Shown: positions 1 through 10,010 of the stretch, in pieces
How positions within the stretch are numbered: position 1 is the stretch's first letter
How the letters are laid out: each line of letters begins with the position of its first letter
From: Unio delphinus
Taxonomy: Eukaryota; Mollusca; Bivalvia; Unionida; Unionidae
Reading direction: 5' to 3'
DNA: 64,000 nucleotides
Assembly (NCBI GenBank): GCA_029339505.1
Contig: JAQISU010000245.1
Location: 496,001-560,000 of the forward strand
Made by a program: the position numbers and the translations under genes
Notes under the pieces: generated by a model
What the model saw: the letters and a program-made list of their open reading frames with translations, nothing else
Told to the model about the DNA's origin: nothing
Databases searched by the model: none

Positions 1-70
1 TTTTCTCATTAAATATTATTTATGGTGACTTCTGTCACTGGTGACAAAGTCATTAATGATAAAATCATCA

Positions 71-98
71 CATTTAGATCAAGTATTAATTTATAATG
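71..98 (+). promoter_or_regulatory. putative promoter with start-codon-proximal TATAATG
   Basis: The sequence reads CATTTAGATCAAG, then an AT-rich spacer and TTATAATG, the last ATG being the gene start. The same TTTAGATCAA-to-TATAATG arrangement stands before several other structural genes of these elements (for example 2010-2037 and 56451-56479). It resembles a late-type viral promoter, but this rests on recurrence only. Confidence 0.4.
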
Positions 99-1178
99 GT
101 AAACGAAGCACTAACGACTCGATTAGCACGTGAGCGGCTATCTGCAATTAAGAAATTCATCCCAATCCGCGATTCTGTTAGAGAAAAACTACAAGCTAGA
201 CAGAGTCTTCAGACTGATTTTATAACAGGGACTGAATACCTGTATAAACCAATAACCACAACAACCAAAGATCTAAAATCAGCCACTGAAAGAGCGATAT
301 ACGGAGATATCCCCAAGGAGGGGGAAAGGAAAGAGACGCCTCTTCTTTCTGTGCTTGAAAAAAATAGCAAAAAGATCCAAACAAACAAAAGAATCTTTAA
401 AAACACTTCCTGGTGATATAATAGCTGCTACAAAACAACAAGAACAACAAGAACGACAACTTCAAGAAGCAATTGAACGATTTGGTGATATTGATATTAG
501 CTCCCCGCCGCCTGAACCACTTGAAGAACAAGAAGAAAAAACTTCAAAAGAACGAGGAGACTATTTACCTGAAAAATATTTACGGCTGATGCGTTAAATA
601 GAATTAAACAAATCCCTAACGATCATGAATTATCTAAATTTGCTGGAGAAAATTTTAAAAAGGGGATAAGGGAACAATATATTAATGCTGAATTTGACGA
701 TGCTATAAAAGATAAAAACACCTGGGCATCAAAAATATATTTAGCAAACCACGGTGGAACTAGAATCACACAAAAGATGCATCCTAATTTTGATAATTAT
801 ATGGCTATGGTTAAAGGTAACACACAACCACCACCATCATATGATTCTCCAGAAATAAAAATAAAAGCAGAAGTTGACCCTGCACAAGGTGCAACTGGTA
901 CAACTAATAAAATAATCGAAAAGGGATTTTCTCAGAGTGGAACTTCAAGGGGTAGTCTTGTTCGTTGTCTTGGTAATATTCTCAGCGATATAGCACGATT
1001 AGAGGTACACATCGGAGGGAAACGAGCTCGAAATAACTTACCGGAAATAATTAGGGAAGCATCTGATATCTGCAGGCGGTTATTTCAAGGCGGCATCATG
1101 GATATTGAAACATATCGAGATTTCATTGACGAGTTAGCCGAAAATCCTACGGAGTTTTACGGTTATCACAGTGACTAA
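96..1178 (+). pseudogene. large putative structural protein, copy A
   Basis: The gene starts MVNEALTTRLARERL, like the equivalent genes at 16629, 32551 and 54987, and ends with the shared C-terminal block around GGIMDIETYRDFIDEL. The function is unknown. Its position directly before the core-like and capsid genes suggests a virion component. A frameshift near 400 breaks the first third, a stop near 597 and further shifts break the middle, and the last 130 codons (777-1178) are open. I see no enzyme motif. The N-terminus is basic and helical, and the middle is charged and variable between copies. Confidence 0.75.
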
Positions 1179-1182
1179 TGTA

Positions 1183-1530
1183 TTATTTATTAACAATAAT
1201 CGACGATATGATATAATCAACCATTTTCATTGTATAAAATTGCCAATAGGATATAACATCCCAAGGCATATTCCGATATGGTTCATAATAATCTATATAA
1301 TCAACCCAGTTATATATTTTTGTTTTATACTCATCGAGTTCAAATTTTACACCATTGATTACTAAACTCGATAAATTATCTGTGAATTGTTTATATCATC
1401 CCGGGAGATATAATAATATGTAGGTGTAAAATCTTTTTTTTTGATTTTTATCTAATAAAAAAATATCATTCCATGCTAGTTATAAAATATGGCCACCTCT
1501 TCTTACATAAAAAATCTATAACTCCATATT
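1183..1530 (-). pseudogene. antisense coding remnant, unknown, only in copy A
   Basis: Between two structural genes, the minus strand carries about 110 codons that read like protein, rich in Tyr, Trp, Asp and Ile (for example YNWVDYIDYYEPYRN). It has one internal TGA near 1408, a frameshift near 1490, and ends in TAA at 1183-1185. Copies B, C and D have only 40-120 bp of non-coding DNA here. I do not recognise the family. It could be a gene gained by copy A or part of an older insertion. The plus strand also has a short open frame, which looks like a shadow. Confidence 0.4.
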
Positions 1531-1585
1531 GTACCATGTTACAATATTATATAAATATCACTTAAATTACTAGTAATTCAATAAG

Positions 1586-2030
1586 ATGATCATATACTAC
1601 AACTATGATAAACCAGCCAGCGTCGATGTAGTAAATTCACGATTGCCTGTTTATAGAGCGTAGTATGGTGATGGTATCGGTGATACCATTGCGGGGTATT
1701 TGCAAGAATGGCTCCAAAAGTAGCACCAATCGCAAAAAAATTATCAATGAAAGCTATTGATGTTAATCGTGATAAGGGTATTAGTGCTGTTGGAGATATT
1801 GCCGGGAAAGCATTTTCCGCCGCGACGGATAAACTAATGTCGTTAGTTCGGAGCGAAGGAAACCACCAATGACGAAGTCACCAGGATCACTACCATCTAC
1901 GGAAGTAATGCCTGCAAGTGTTAGCAAAATAATAAATAGCGCGGTGGATAAAAAATTAGCATCGTTGGCGACCAGCAACCAAGATGATATCGCAAACATG
2001 ATATCGCGATTTAGATCAAGGAATATATAA
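1586..2030 (+). pseudogene. small core-like structural protein, copy A
   Basis: It begins MIIYYNYDKPASVDVVNSRL and is a broken copy of the 120-143 residue gene at 17796, 33632 and 55963. A TAG at about 1660 and a one-base loss near 1700 interrupt the Gly-rich segment. The basic middle part and the tail to ANMI can still be followed. The family is probably a small basic virion protein (see the intact copy at 33632). Confidence 0.75.
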
Positions 2031-2037
2031 TAAAATG
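2010..2037 (+). promoter_or_regulatory. putative capsid gene promoter
   Basis: TTTAGATCAAGG is followed by AATATATAATAAAATG, whose ATG starts the major capsid gene. Copy D has nearly the same sequence at 56451-56479, and B and C have close variants. Role inferred from conservation and position. Confidence 0.45.
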
Positions 2038-3446
2038 TTTAAACGGACACTTGATCCAGCATTTGATATGGACGCTCCAGTGTGCAAGGATGATTCTGTA
2101 CGCGATTATCAATTATATTCCTATCATGCAGTGCAACCAGATATTCGATCAAGAATTGAACTTCAAGTCCATGATACCAGTAAATACTTTCTACCCGCTG
2201 AAGCGTTTATCGAAACAGAAGGAGAAATTGTAACAAATGTTGCAGCTAATACACCACATCCAGTTGGTGCTCAAGTCGGTTTTGTTAATAATGGTATCAT
2301 GGCGTTATTCGAGAGTGCAAGATATCTGATTGATGATAGAGAGATTGAGTCGGTATAACGTGATGTTGATGTTGCCACAACAATAGTAGGGCTAGCAAGA
2401 TATTCCGACGATTATACAAGATCGGAAGGCCCTTCTATGATGTTCGCAAAGGATGCTAAAGATACTACTGGAAAAACTCAATTTGTTGTAAGACAATCAA
2501 AAGATCGTGCTGTTCCTCCTGCTGATGTTGCTGATATCGAAAATATGATTATAAATACTGATCCCAACTACAACCTAAGAGCTGCAACACATATGTCAAT
2601 GTTGAAAGAACAAAATGGACAATTTTCATGCGCGATTCCACTACATCATATATTTGGATTCTGCAGAAATGTCCGAAACGTTATTTATGGGGTGAAGCAT
2701 ACAGTAGTACTTATGCGAAAAAGTACTTATAGTGATGCAGTTTCGAGGATTCCAGCGGATGCTGCACATCCAGATGCTGATGCCGGTAAAGTCATTTTAA
2801 CAAAACTATCATTGTGGATGCCAGTAATGACTCCAGCACTCGCCGCAGAAGAACGATTACCATCATTTATGGATACAGGAGGAAAATCATTGCTAAGTTG
2901 GCTAACAACAACAACAACATATATTAAGCAATCTGCTGTTAACGGCATATTTGCATGGAACGTGGCATCACAACAAGTTGTTTCAGCTCCACGTCATATA
3001 TTTATTGCGTTATAGGATATGACGAGGGCTGGTAATCAAACACGTAGTCATATGATATTTGATCAATTAGGCGTTACTGATGTCTCGCTGATAATAAATG
3101 GCCAACAGGAACTATCCGAGGATATACAACTTCATTACGGTCAAAACCATATTGCACGAGTTTATCATCGTCTGTTGTCATATATGGGCCGCTATCAAAA
3201 CGTAGATACTGGTCTACAAATATCACAACATGATTTTAGTACCATTTATCCGATCTATTACTTTTCGCTGGAACATCTGATTTAACAAGACAATCCGTAG
3301 TTGACATACACTTTAGAGCTACTGTGGACCGTGGTGCTATTGCTAATTACAGAGCGGTTGCTGTCATTCTCAGCGATAAATCAATACTACTCGAAGGTGT
3401 TGGTGGACGAATGAGAGTAATCGATGCACCAGTGGAAAATATGTAA
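2035..3446 (+). pseudogene. major capsid protein (double jelly-roll type), copy A
   Basis: It is collinear with the intact 471-residue gene at 56477. The Polinton capsid signature FSCAIPLHHIFGFCRN lies near 2625. It is broken by an in-frame TAA at 2356, a TAG at 3013 and a frameshift near 3283. The C-terminal block GVGGRMRVIDAPVENM is preserved. The family forms the trimeric capsomers of the icosahedral shell; this copy can no longer be translated in full. Confidence 0.9.
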
Positions 3447-3473
3447 CAATTAGATAAATCTGTTATTAATATA

Positions 3474-3680
3474 ATGTCATAAAGTGTTGTTAGTGTTACG
3501 TTAACTCCTAGTCAAATTAAAAATTGCAATCAGAATCAGATAAAAAATGTGGAACCACAATAACTCTGAAACACAATCAGATGTCTGGCGGTCAGAATAA
3601 AGCGTCACTGACAACTCGTCAGATAAAACACTTCAATGATGCTTTCTAAGATAAAGAGGGTGTTCAGATCACACTCTCTG
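3474..3680 (+). pseudogene. pX-like protein N-terminal remnant, copy A
   Basis: About 70 codons match the start of the pX-like gene at 35566, including the adenain-type site QMSGGQ. A TAA at codon 3, a TAA near 3648 and small indels break it. The sequence then jumps at about 3680 into the middle of the membrane-protein gene. The rest of pX, the protease and the fibre gene are absent. Confidence 0.7.
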
Positions 3681-4082
3681 TAATCACCGGAGCTAATATT
3701 ATACTTTCCTCGGTGACAATGATTGCTCCTATAGCTGTTCTAATTTGTATATCAGCGGCAACAACAATCGCGGGAATTATTTCAATAATAACAAAAAGAA
3801 TATCATCATGCAGCCAATGCAAACTACAAGATTACATAGTTAAATTCCATAGTGTCCACTGCATACTCACAAGTATCCTCGATGATATCGTCGTCACTCG
3901 ATGACACATTAACATCAGATAGTGAGTTGTTAGCGATGGTACGTATTTATGATTCCGCGATGTCGAAATTAAAGCAGGGTAATAATAATATTGGCAACAC
4001 CGCAAGAACTACTTCAACAAATAGCGGAAAATACCACACCGGTGAAAACCAGCATGATCTCAATAACATCAACGAATCCTGA
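3681..4082 (+). pseudogene. two-helix membrane protein remnant, copy A
   Basis: It picks up the membrane protein at its first hydrophobic helix (VITGANIILSSVTMIAPIAV) and continues through the second. It is frameshifted near 3860 before the acidic tail. The N-terminal coiled-coil part was lost in the deletion that joins it to the pX-like remnant. The 3' end overlaps the penton gene, as in the other copies. Confidence 0.7.
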
Positions 4083-5370
4083 ATTCAGTGTGAATTTCCC
4101 TACTCCGATTCCCGTGAAGGAGATAGCGTTAGCAAAATTGCGAGTGTATCACAGTTGGCCTAACATTAGGTCGGTAGCATTTGGCGGTGAACAACCGAAT
4201 ACTTCCTTGGTGTTTGCGAATAAGAATAAACCCGATGGTACTCCAGATTGGAACGTTGTATCGCTACCATCTGGGTCCTACCAAATTGAACAAATTAATG
4301 ATGAATTTCAGCGTATAATAAAATTCATTACTGGAACAGAATCGAAAACAGCTATAACGGTTCATGAACCAACACTATCACCTGCGATTGAGATAAACTC
4401 ACCCAGGTATGCCGTAGATATCTATGAGTTCTATTAGATCAATACTAGGATGGCCTGAAATATCACCACAACAAGGAACCGTTAATATACCACCTGAACC
4501 AAATTAATCTGATTATGTCACGGATATAAAATCATATCATGAAATCAACCCATCATATCGAAATTATTTACTTGTTATAAAAAATGCAAAATTAACCGAT
4601 AGATTTATATTTATCGATAACAATAACATGCAATGGGATGTATTCATTTTAAATAACATAATTTGTTATTTTAAAGAGATTAATCAATTACATAGAACAC
4701 AACTAGAACGACTACGACGGAGCTTCCAAGAGCATCTCTCTGATATAACAAGGCCACGTGATGAGATCATAAAATGTGTTAGGATATTAAATCAGATTGT
4801 ATCCGATATGGAATATATCAAAGAACGAATAATTAAAGTAATAATTAATGACAAGAATGGAGATAAACAAAAATTCCTAACTGGTTACAATACTAGTATC
4901 ACAGAGGCCGATTTACCCGATTTCATGTTTCCTGGGTATAACGCAAATGAACTAAAAAAATCTGTTAACGATCTTATTCAAGAAAACTTTTCTCTGATAA
5001 TGGAAACAACAAACAACAATCCTCAAACATAATAATAATGACCCAGACGGCGGTGGTAGACATTATCGCTACTCAAAATGTGAATAGATCTTCGGTGATA
5101 GCATTGAATTTAGTATGTGATGTTATCGACAGGAGTTACCAAATAAATCTCGAACGACATAATCAAGCCCAACAAGGATATATTTTATATTCATTTGCAC
5201 CAACAGCTCCTCCAGGGTTTCTAATCATTGAGTATCCAGCTAATCCAGTCTATATGCGATGTCATAATGATTCGTTAACGAGAATTAATTTCGAACTCAC
5301 TGAAAAGTCCAATAATCTGATTGATTTACGAGGTGAGGTTTTACAAATTAGTCTGTTTGTGAAATCTTAA
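3991..5370 (+). pseudogene. penton/minor capsid protein, copy A
   Basis: The first 145 codons and the last 110 codons match the intact penton at 38132. The normal ATG is replaced (the region reads ATATTGGCAACA). A frameshift near 4425 stops the first half, and the middle insert domain is recognisable at 4628-5032. The last half (5038-5370) contains SFAPTAPPGFLIIEYP. In the family this protein occupies the five-fold vertices of the capsid. Confidence 0.85.
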
Positions 5371-5405
5371 ATGATTTTGATCATAAATTGCTAGTTGTAA
5401 TCCAT

Positions 5406-5556
5406 AGCAGCAGAGGGGGGCGCGACAACGACCTTGGCGTCTTTTTTTTTTTATTCTGTTTTGCCAAATAGACGCTTCTATTAAGGATTTTGGAGGAAGC
5501 CTTTGCTTGCCGAATTGACGCCTCTAAACGTCGGTCTGTTCGCCCCCTCTGCTGCT
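5406..5556 (+). repeat. right terminal inverted repeat, copy A
   Basis: It runs from AGCAGCAGAGGGGGG to CCCCCTCTGCTGCT. Both ends carry the element-end motif in opposite orientation. Its partner is outside the window. Internal words such as GGCGTC, TTTTGCCAAAT and GGTCTGTTC are shared with the right TIR of copy B, so A and B belong to one subfamily. Confidence 0.8.
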
Positions 5557-6024
5557 ACCATAATCGCAGCCAACACGGGGGTTGAAGTTCCACTGTAGTA
5601 TGATCTTCTCGTCAGCTTGAACTTGGTACAGTACCGACCTGAGGTCTACATAGAACCTCTCGATGGTTTCGTCTGGGCTCAAGAGGTTAGGGGTATATAC
5701 GCTGAGGATTGTTGTGTGACGTTTGTGCCTAATAAGGTAGCTACAATTTCATTAGTCTCTCATTTTTTCATTAATACTAACAGGCAGCTCCGGAAGCTGT
5801 TTCAGAAGGCTTGATTAGATTGCCAGCCCGATTCCGTGGATTCTGTCTTCGTTGTGGGCCTTTCCTTTCCAGTTAAAGGTGTAGCCGCTTGCTAGCTCAG
5901 TCAGAGAACTCTCATCAGCGAACCAGGTTTTACTCACGGCTGCATCGCTGATATTGTAATGTGGAAGCTCGCTAGCAATGAAGGCTGTTTTCTTGTAGAG
6001 TCTTGCTATGTTCTGTTTGTTCAT
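5557..6024 (-). pseudogene. LINE endonuclease fragment (APE-type), disrupted
   Basis: The minus strand reads like the endonuclease domain of a non-LTR retrotransposon: around 5950 ISDAAVSKTWFADESSLTEL, then GYTFNWKGKAHNEDRIHGIG, and near 5580-5690 a segment like LLSPDETIERFYVDL followed by NFNPRVG. The middle (5690-5810) is shifted and carries stops. Copy A ends exactly where this fragment is cut, so the element seems to have inserted into an existing LINE copy. Such domains nick DNA for target-primed reverse transcription. Confidence 0.7.
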
Positions 6025-7339
6025 GAGAGTTCAAATGTTCCATGCCGCAATAAGACGATTTTATATTTGAAAGTTTCGACTGCAGATATGAATGATCTTG
6101 CCAGCCACGGCTACCTATTTTAGGCCACCTTTTCCATGCCCCTCTCTATTCATGGTGAGCAGCGCAGTCCCGAAAAGGTCTGCTCAATTGCCCTAGATGC
6201 TGATGAACTGCTCTGCAGACCTCGGTACCGAACATAGAGAACACATGTCCAAGGCCGGCCTACATGTATGTATCTGACTACAACTCCCAGTGGTTATTTT
6301 CACCTATATGCCACTAGTGTATTCACAACAAATTTTAATATTGTTGGTTGGGTTAGCATTCAACAGATTTGGAACGTCCATACGAGCATAAGGATGTTTG
6401 GAAGTTTAATAGCTATGTTACTCTATGTATTCGTTGTTCATATACATCCTGCCAAATGATCACATTCACACTGAAGCAGACCGAAAGTTGAACACTAAAA
6501 TTGTCGTGTGTGTGTGGTAGGGTAACTTGTCATAAAGAACCGGTACCAACAAGGCCCGGGTTAAAATGGTCCGCTCATGAAAGGCCAGTATGGACATGGA
6601 CAGAAAAGGCCCGGGTTAAAAAGGACTTTTTACAACGTTGATTAAGTTGCTGTTGGATATTGATAGGTGCAAGTAGGGAACGATGAGTGTGATGATGCAG
6701 ATGAATGATAGGTGCACAACATAACTTGTGTGTGAAGGAGATTTAAGTGAAACCGCCTTTGCACAGAGACAGCCTCACTCTCTCAATCTTGGTAGCTAGG
6801 ACTCTTTGGTACGAAAATTTGTCATGACTGGGACTACTTAGTCTGCCTTTCGATGGCCATGACGTCTTGTGAATTGTCATGCCCTGCGCCATCCACAAAG
6901 TGGTTGCAGATTCGCCTTCGTGGCCGTTGGATTACTCAATTTATCTCTTACTCCCAGTCTGTTGAAGCTGTCTTCGCATGCAATAATAGGCAAGTTCCTA
7001 ACCCACAGATGGTTTGAGGCTACCCTCAACCTGTTCAGACTACCCGTAGAATACGTTGCTCTTTGTGTGGCCGTTGTGCATGCAACAGCTGCTTGGAGAC
7101 ACAGGTGAGAGCTCAGAGCCTGGTGGGGTCCAAAGGTGCAGTGTTGCCAGATAATTTTTTCCATTCCCGCCCATGTACCTTTAAAAAGCAGCCCGAAAAA
7201 CCTCCCAATTTATATTTTAAAATCTGAAGAGTAAATAAGAACCAAATACCATAAAGTTAACAATATTATAACAGTGATACAGTGATAATAGTGCCTCCAC
7301 CCTACAGGCTACAGTTACCAGCATTGATATGCTATCGAT
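6025..7339. other. host intergenic DNA, nothing recognised
   Basis: I find no gene here. The only internal structure noticed is a direct repeat AAGGCCCGGGTTAAAA at about 6549 and 6605. Short open frames (6268-6459, 6869-7108) have no recognisable content. Confidence 0.5.
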
Positions 7340-7905
7340 ATGCTAGCTTAATTGAAATTTGAAATTAGAAGCGAGCTTCATTCTTCATGTTACCGAATTA
7401 CAAAAAATGTGAAAATGTGAGATACATCTATGGAGATACATCAAGAATAATGGATTCATTAAGAGTTTTAGATATTATCGTCACTAGCACCAATTTGAAA
7501 TTGAATGCGGATAATGTAATAGCAATTTGATGCAGCCCAAATTACGGCGACACAAATCAGAAACCAGCCCCCAAAACCGCAACCCGCAATCTAAAAAAAT
7601 AACGCAAACAAATTTCGAATAGAGCCCAATTGGGCGAAGAAACCGCGTATCTAGCAACTCTTAATTGCTAGTTTAATTGAAATATGGAATTAAAAGCGCG
7701 CTTTGTTCTTCCGGAATTTAAAAATTTGTTTAAGTATGTCAGATAACATCTATGGAGATGCATTGTCACTAGCGCCAATTTAAAATGGGATGTGGTGAAC
7801 TTAATAACAATTTGATGCAGCCCAAATTACGGCGACACAAATCAGAAACAAACCCTAAAAACCGCAACCCGCAATCTAGAAAAATTCCCGCAACCAAATT
7901 TAGAA
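7340..7905. repeat. two tandem copies of a roughly 0.25-0.3 kb host repeat
   Basis: The segments 7340-7627 and 7668-7905 are related in the same order: TAATTGAAAT, CATCTATGGAGAT, GTCACTAGC, CAATTTGATGCAGCCCAAAT, TACGGCGACACAAATCAGAAA and CGCAACCCGCAATCTA. They differ by small indels. It looks like a dispersed non-coding repeat duplicated in tandem; the family is unknown to me. 7906-8580 has no recognisable feature. Confidence 0.65.
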
Positions 7906-8589
7906 AGGCAAAGCTGCAAGTGGACGAGCTAGTCTGTAGAGAGCACAACATGCCTCCCCCCCCCCGTCAGATGTACTACCCCTCCAAGAGGCCCACGAAC
8001 ACCACTCACCACATACACCATTTACCATTTGTAACATTGGTCTTAAACACTTTTGGAAAAATCTTGACCTCAGGTTATTTCATGATGACATTTGCATATT
8101 TCTTACATATGGTTATATAAAAAGGTTATGTGAGCATTCAGCCCAAATAATAAATTTACTTTGTCATTGTTTCTGGTACTTCTGAATCCCTTTTTGTGCC
8201 TTGTTAAAGTGACTTCTGACTAATGCATCACATGTAACAAATTGTGATAAATGTTAAATTTTTAACATTATTATTCCAACCAGCACAATTTTTTTTTACA
8301 GGTTATAAATCCGAATTCACGAGTTTGTACCAACCAGCCGTATGTTTATTGTAGTTCTAGTGATCACAAAGCAGTTTGTTTTATTTAGATGTGTAATCTC
8401 CTATTTCTGTCTGTCTGGAATGTAATGTTTTTTGAGAGATTTTACAGAGAAAATTGAAAATTAACAAACACGTTTTGTATTAAAAAATTGTCTTTTTTAT
8501 CACTGTAGGACATTGACAAATATAATAAGTAATATTTATAAGCAATTAAATCGGTATCGTGATGGCTATAGGGAAGATTTTTCTACCGC

Positions 8590-8817
8590 GCTGTCGTTAA
8601 AATCTTTTAATACATTGTAACATCGCTGATCGTCTACACTAGGAGCTATCAAATACAACTTGTCCTATTTCATCCATCTCGTTATCAAATTAAGTATTAG
8701 TTGTGACTTGCCGCTTCCAGATGGTCAGATTATAATCATTCTAATTGAATTCGGCAACATTGCATGGTGTTTAATAGGTTCCCGTCGTCGGGTAGCTGAA
8801 TAATCAATTACATTCAT
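8590..8817 (-). pseudogene. packaging ATPase, N-terminal fragment, copy B
   Basis: The minus strand starts at 8817 (MNVIDY) and follows the ATPase of copies C and D through the Walker A region (near 8715-8740, with GSGKSQL-like coding) to about codon 75, where homology stops. The Walker B part and C-terminus are missing, because the element is truncated here. Small indels also break the frame. Confidence 0.75.
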
Positions 8818-8838
8818 GTTATTATATATATATAAATT

Positions 8839-9030
8839 ATGGATCTATATTGTGTGAAGTGTAAGACGCGTACTGGCACAAACGACTTGACGACGATTAC
8901 AACTAAAAATAACCGATCAGCACTTTCTGGTAAATGCGTACAATGCAGTACAAAGAAATTTAGATTTGTTTCCCTTGATAAATCAAAGGGATTAAAAAAA
9001 AACGAGGAGTTGATATTGCAGCCAAGCTAA
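8839..9030 (+). CDS. zinc-ribbon protein, copy B (frame-0 product)
   Basis: 63 codons with two CxxC pairs (CVKC and CVQC) in a zinc-ribbon layout (I think of the DUF5679 type found in adintovirus-like elements), then basic residues. It overlaps the PLA2 frame: at 8997-9003 it reads A_AAA_AAC, a classic -1 slippery heptamer, in its own frame. Without a shift it stops after nine more codons. The frame-0 tail differs in length between copies (63, 107 and 92 codons), so the tail is unlikely to be the selected part. Confidence 0.65.
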   Translation: MDLYCVKCKTRTGTNDLTTITTKNNRSALSGKCVQCSTKKFRFVSLDKSKGLKKNEELILQPS

Positions 9031-9362
9031 CTAAACTCCCGGAAACACCATGGGCAAAGTATCCAGGAGAAAAACACCTTCCATGATATAGTTATTGTAG
9101 ACCCGGAACCAGACTCGATATCAGACTCGATGATCATAACCAACCCCGACCGGGCGAAGAACCAATAAACGCCATTGATAAGGCGTGTCATGCTCATGAT
9201 GTTGCTTATAAAAGCAGTAATCTGCAACACAGACATCTCGCAGATGTGAAATTAATTCATGCGTTGAATTTTATCATTGATAAATCGTTCAGAGAAAAAT
9301 TAGCTTCATGGCTAGTAAAATCGGCAATGAAAGGTAAATTGATGTTAGGTGCCGGTAATTAA
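9003..9362 (+). pseudogene. phospholipase A2 domain in -1 frame, copy B, broken
   Basis: The reading frame entered after the slippery heptamer matches the PLA2 domain of copies C and D. A TGA sits just before the calcium-loop motif, which itself reads YCRPGT instead of YCGPGT. The catalytic block DKACHAHDVAY is intact. There is no ATG upstream in this frame. Confidence 0.75.
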
Positions 9363-9369
9363 TAACAAC

Positions 9370-9800
9370 ATGGAATCTATTTACTATTCTCCAAAAGGAT
9401 ACTGGCGGCGTAAAGCTGGTAAACTCGCTAGCGCCGCGAAGGTGAAGGTGAAATATACTACAGAGGCTAATTAGTTATCCAAACAGGCGATATGGCAAAT
9501 TTATCAACCGCCGCCTAAACAAATTAACTACTCGCATTTTGATGTGACCGTTCCCAATCAGGTTCATCAAGCTGATATATTATTTCTGCAGCATGATGGT
9601 GGTTACAAATACGCGTTAACTATAGTTGATGTTGCGAGACGATACATGTCACCGCGCATAAAATATCCGGTATAACACGATCCACGGGTAGACCAGCAAT
9701 CTATAGACTGGATTCAACTGCTCCTCAACGAGGATTTACTCGACAACAACTACAAGTGATACCCGAGGATACTCAATTACCGCCGCGTGGTCTTAACTAG
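9370..9800 (+). pseudogene. integrase remnant with deleted catalytic core, copy B
   Basis: It starts MESIYYSPKGYW like the intact integrase at 26493. It covers the N-terminal helical domain and the first catalytic Asp segment (HQADILF), then jumps near 9650 directly to the C-terminal beta domain (around PAIYRLDSTAPQRGFTRQQL). About 0.55 kb holding the second Asp and the Glu is gone. A TAG near 9473 also interrupts it. Confidence 0.85.
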
Positions 9801-10010
9801 CACCTCTGCGTTGTTGCACTCAAGACAAGTCAGCATCACGTTATTTCTAGTATGACCTACGCTGCTATCTTTTCTATCCAAGGTAAATTGTCGAGGATCC
9901 GACAAGCACCAACGCATTATACAATTGCAACTCGCGCAGTGATTATTCTGTTGTTGTTTTAGTTTAATTATTAATTCAGCATCAATTTCAAATTCTCTAT
10001 TATTTTTTTT
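9797..10010 (-). pseudogene. HNH module after the helicase, copy B
   Basis: Downstream of the polymerase-helicase stop, the minus strand encodes REFEIDAELI, then HCASCNCIMRW, FTLDRKD and NNVMLTCLECN, an HNH-nuclease-like zinc module also present in copies C and D. It is out of frame with the helicase across an A9 tract and loses its last codons to a small deletion. Function is inferred from the Cys pairs and the central Asp-Arg. Confidence 0.6.

Larger units (their letters stand above)
1..5556 (+). mobile_element. Polinton/adintovirus-like element copy A, right-hand part, degraded
   Basis: This is the structural-gene half of a Polinton-type element whose left part lies outside the window. 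The order is large structural protein, small core-like protein, major capsid protein, pX-like remnant, membrane protein remnant, penton and right TIR, as in copies B, C and D. Every gene is broken by stops, frameshifts or deletions, so this is an old non-functional copy. The segment from the pX-like gene to the membrane-protein gene has been deleted, removing protease and fibre. The right edge ends in CTCTGCTGCT, matching the other copies, and abuts a LINE endonuclease fragment. Confidence 0.9.

Noticed and set aside
8281..8590. Left TIR of copy B
   Set aside because: I searched for AGCAGCAGAG or its inverse and found none; homology to the other copies begins inside the ATPase gene, so the left end is truly absent.
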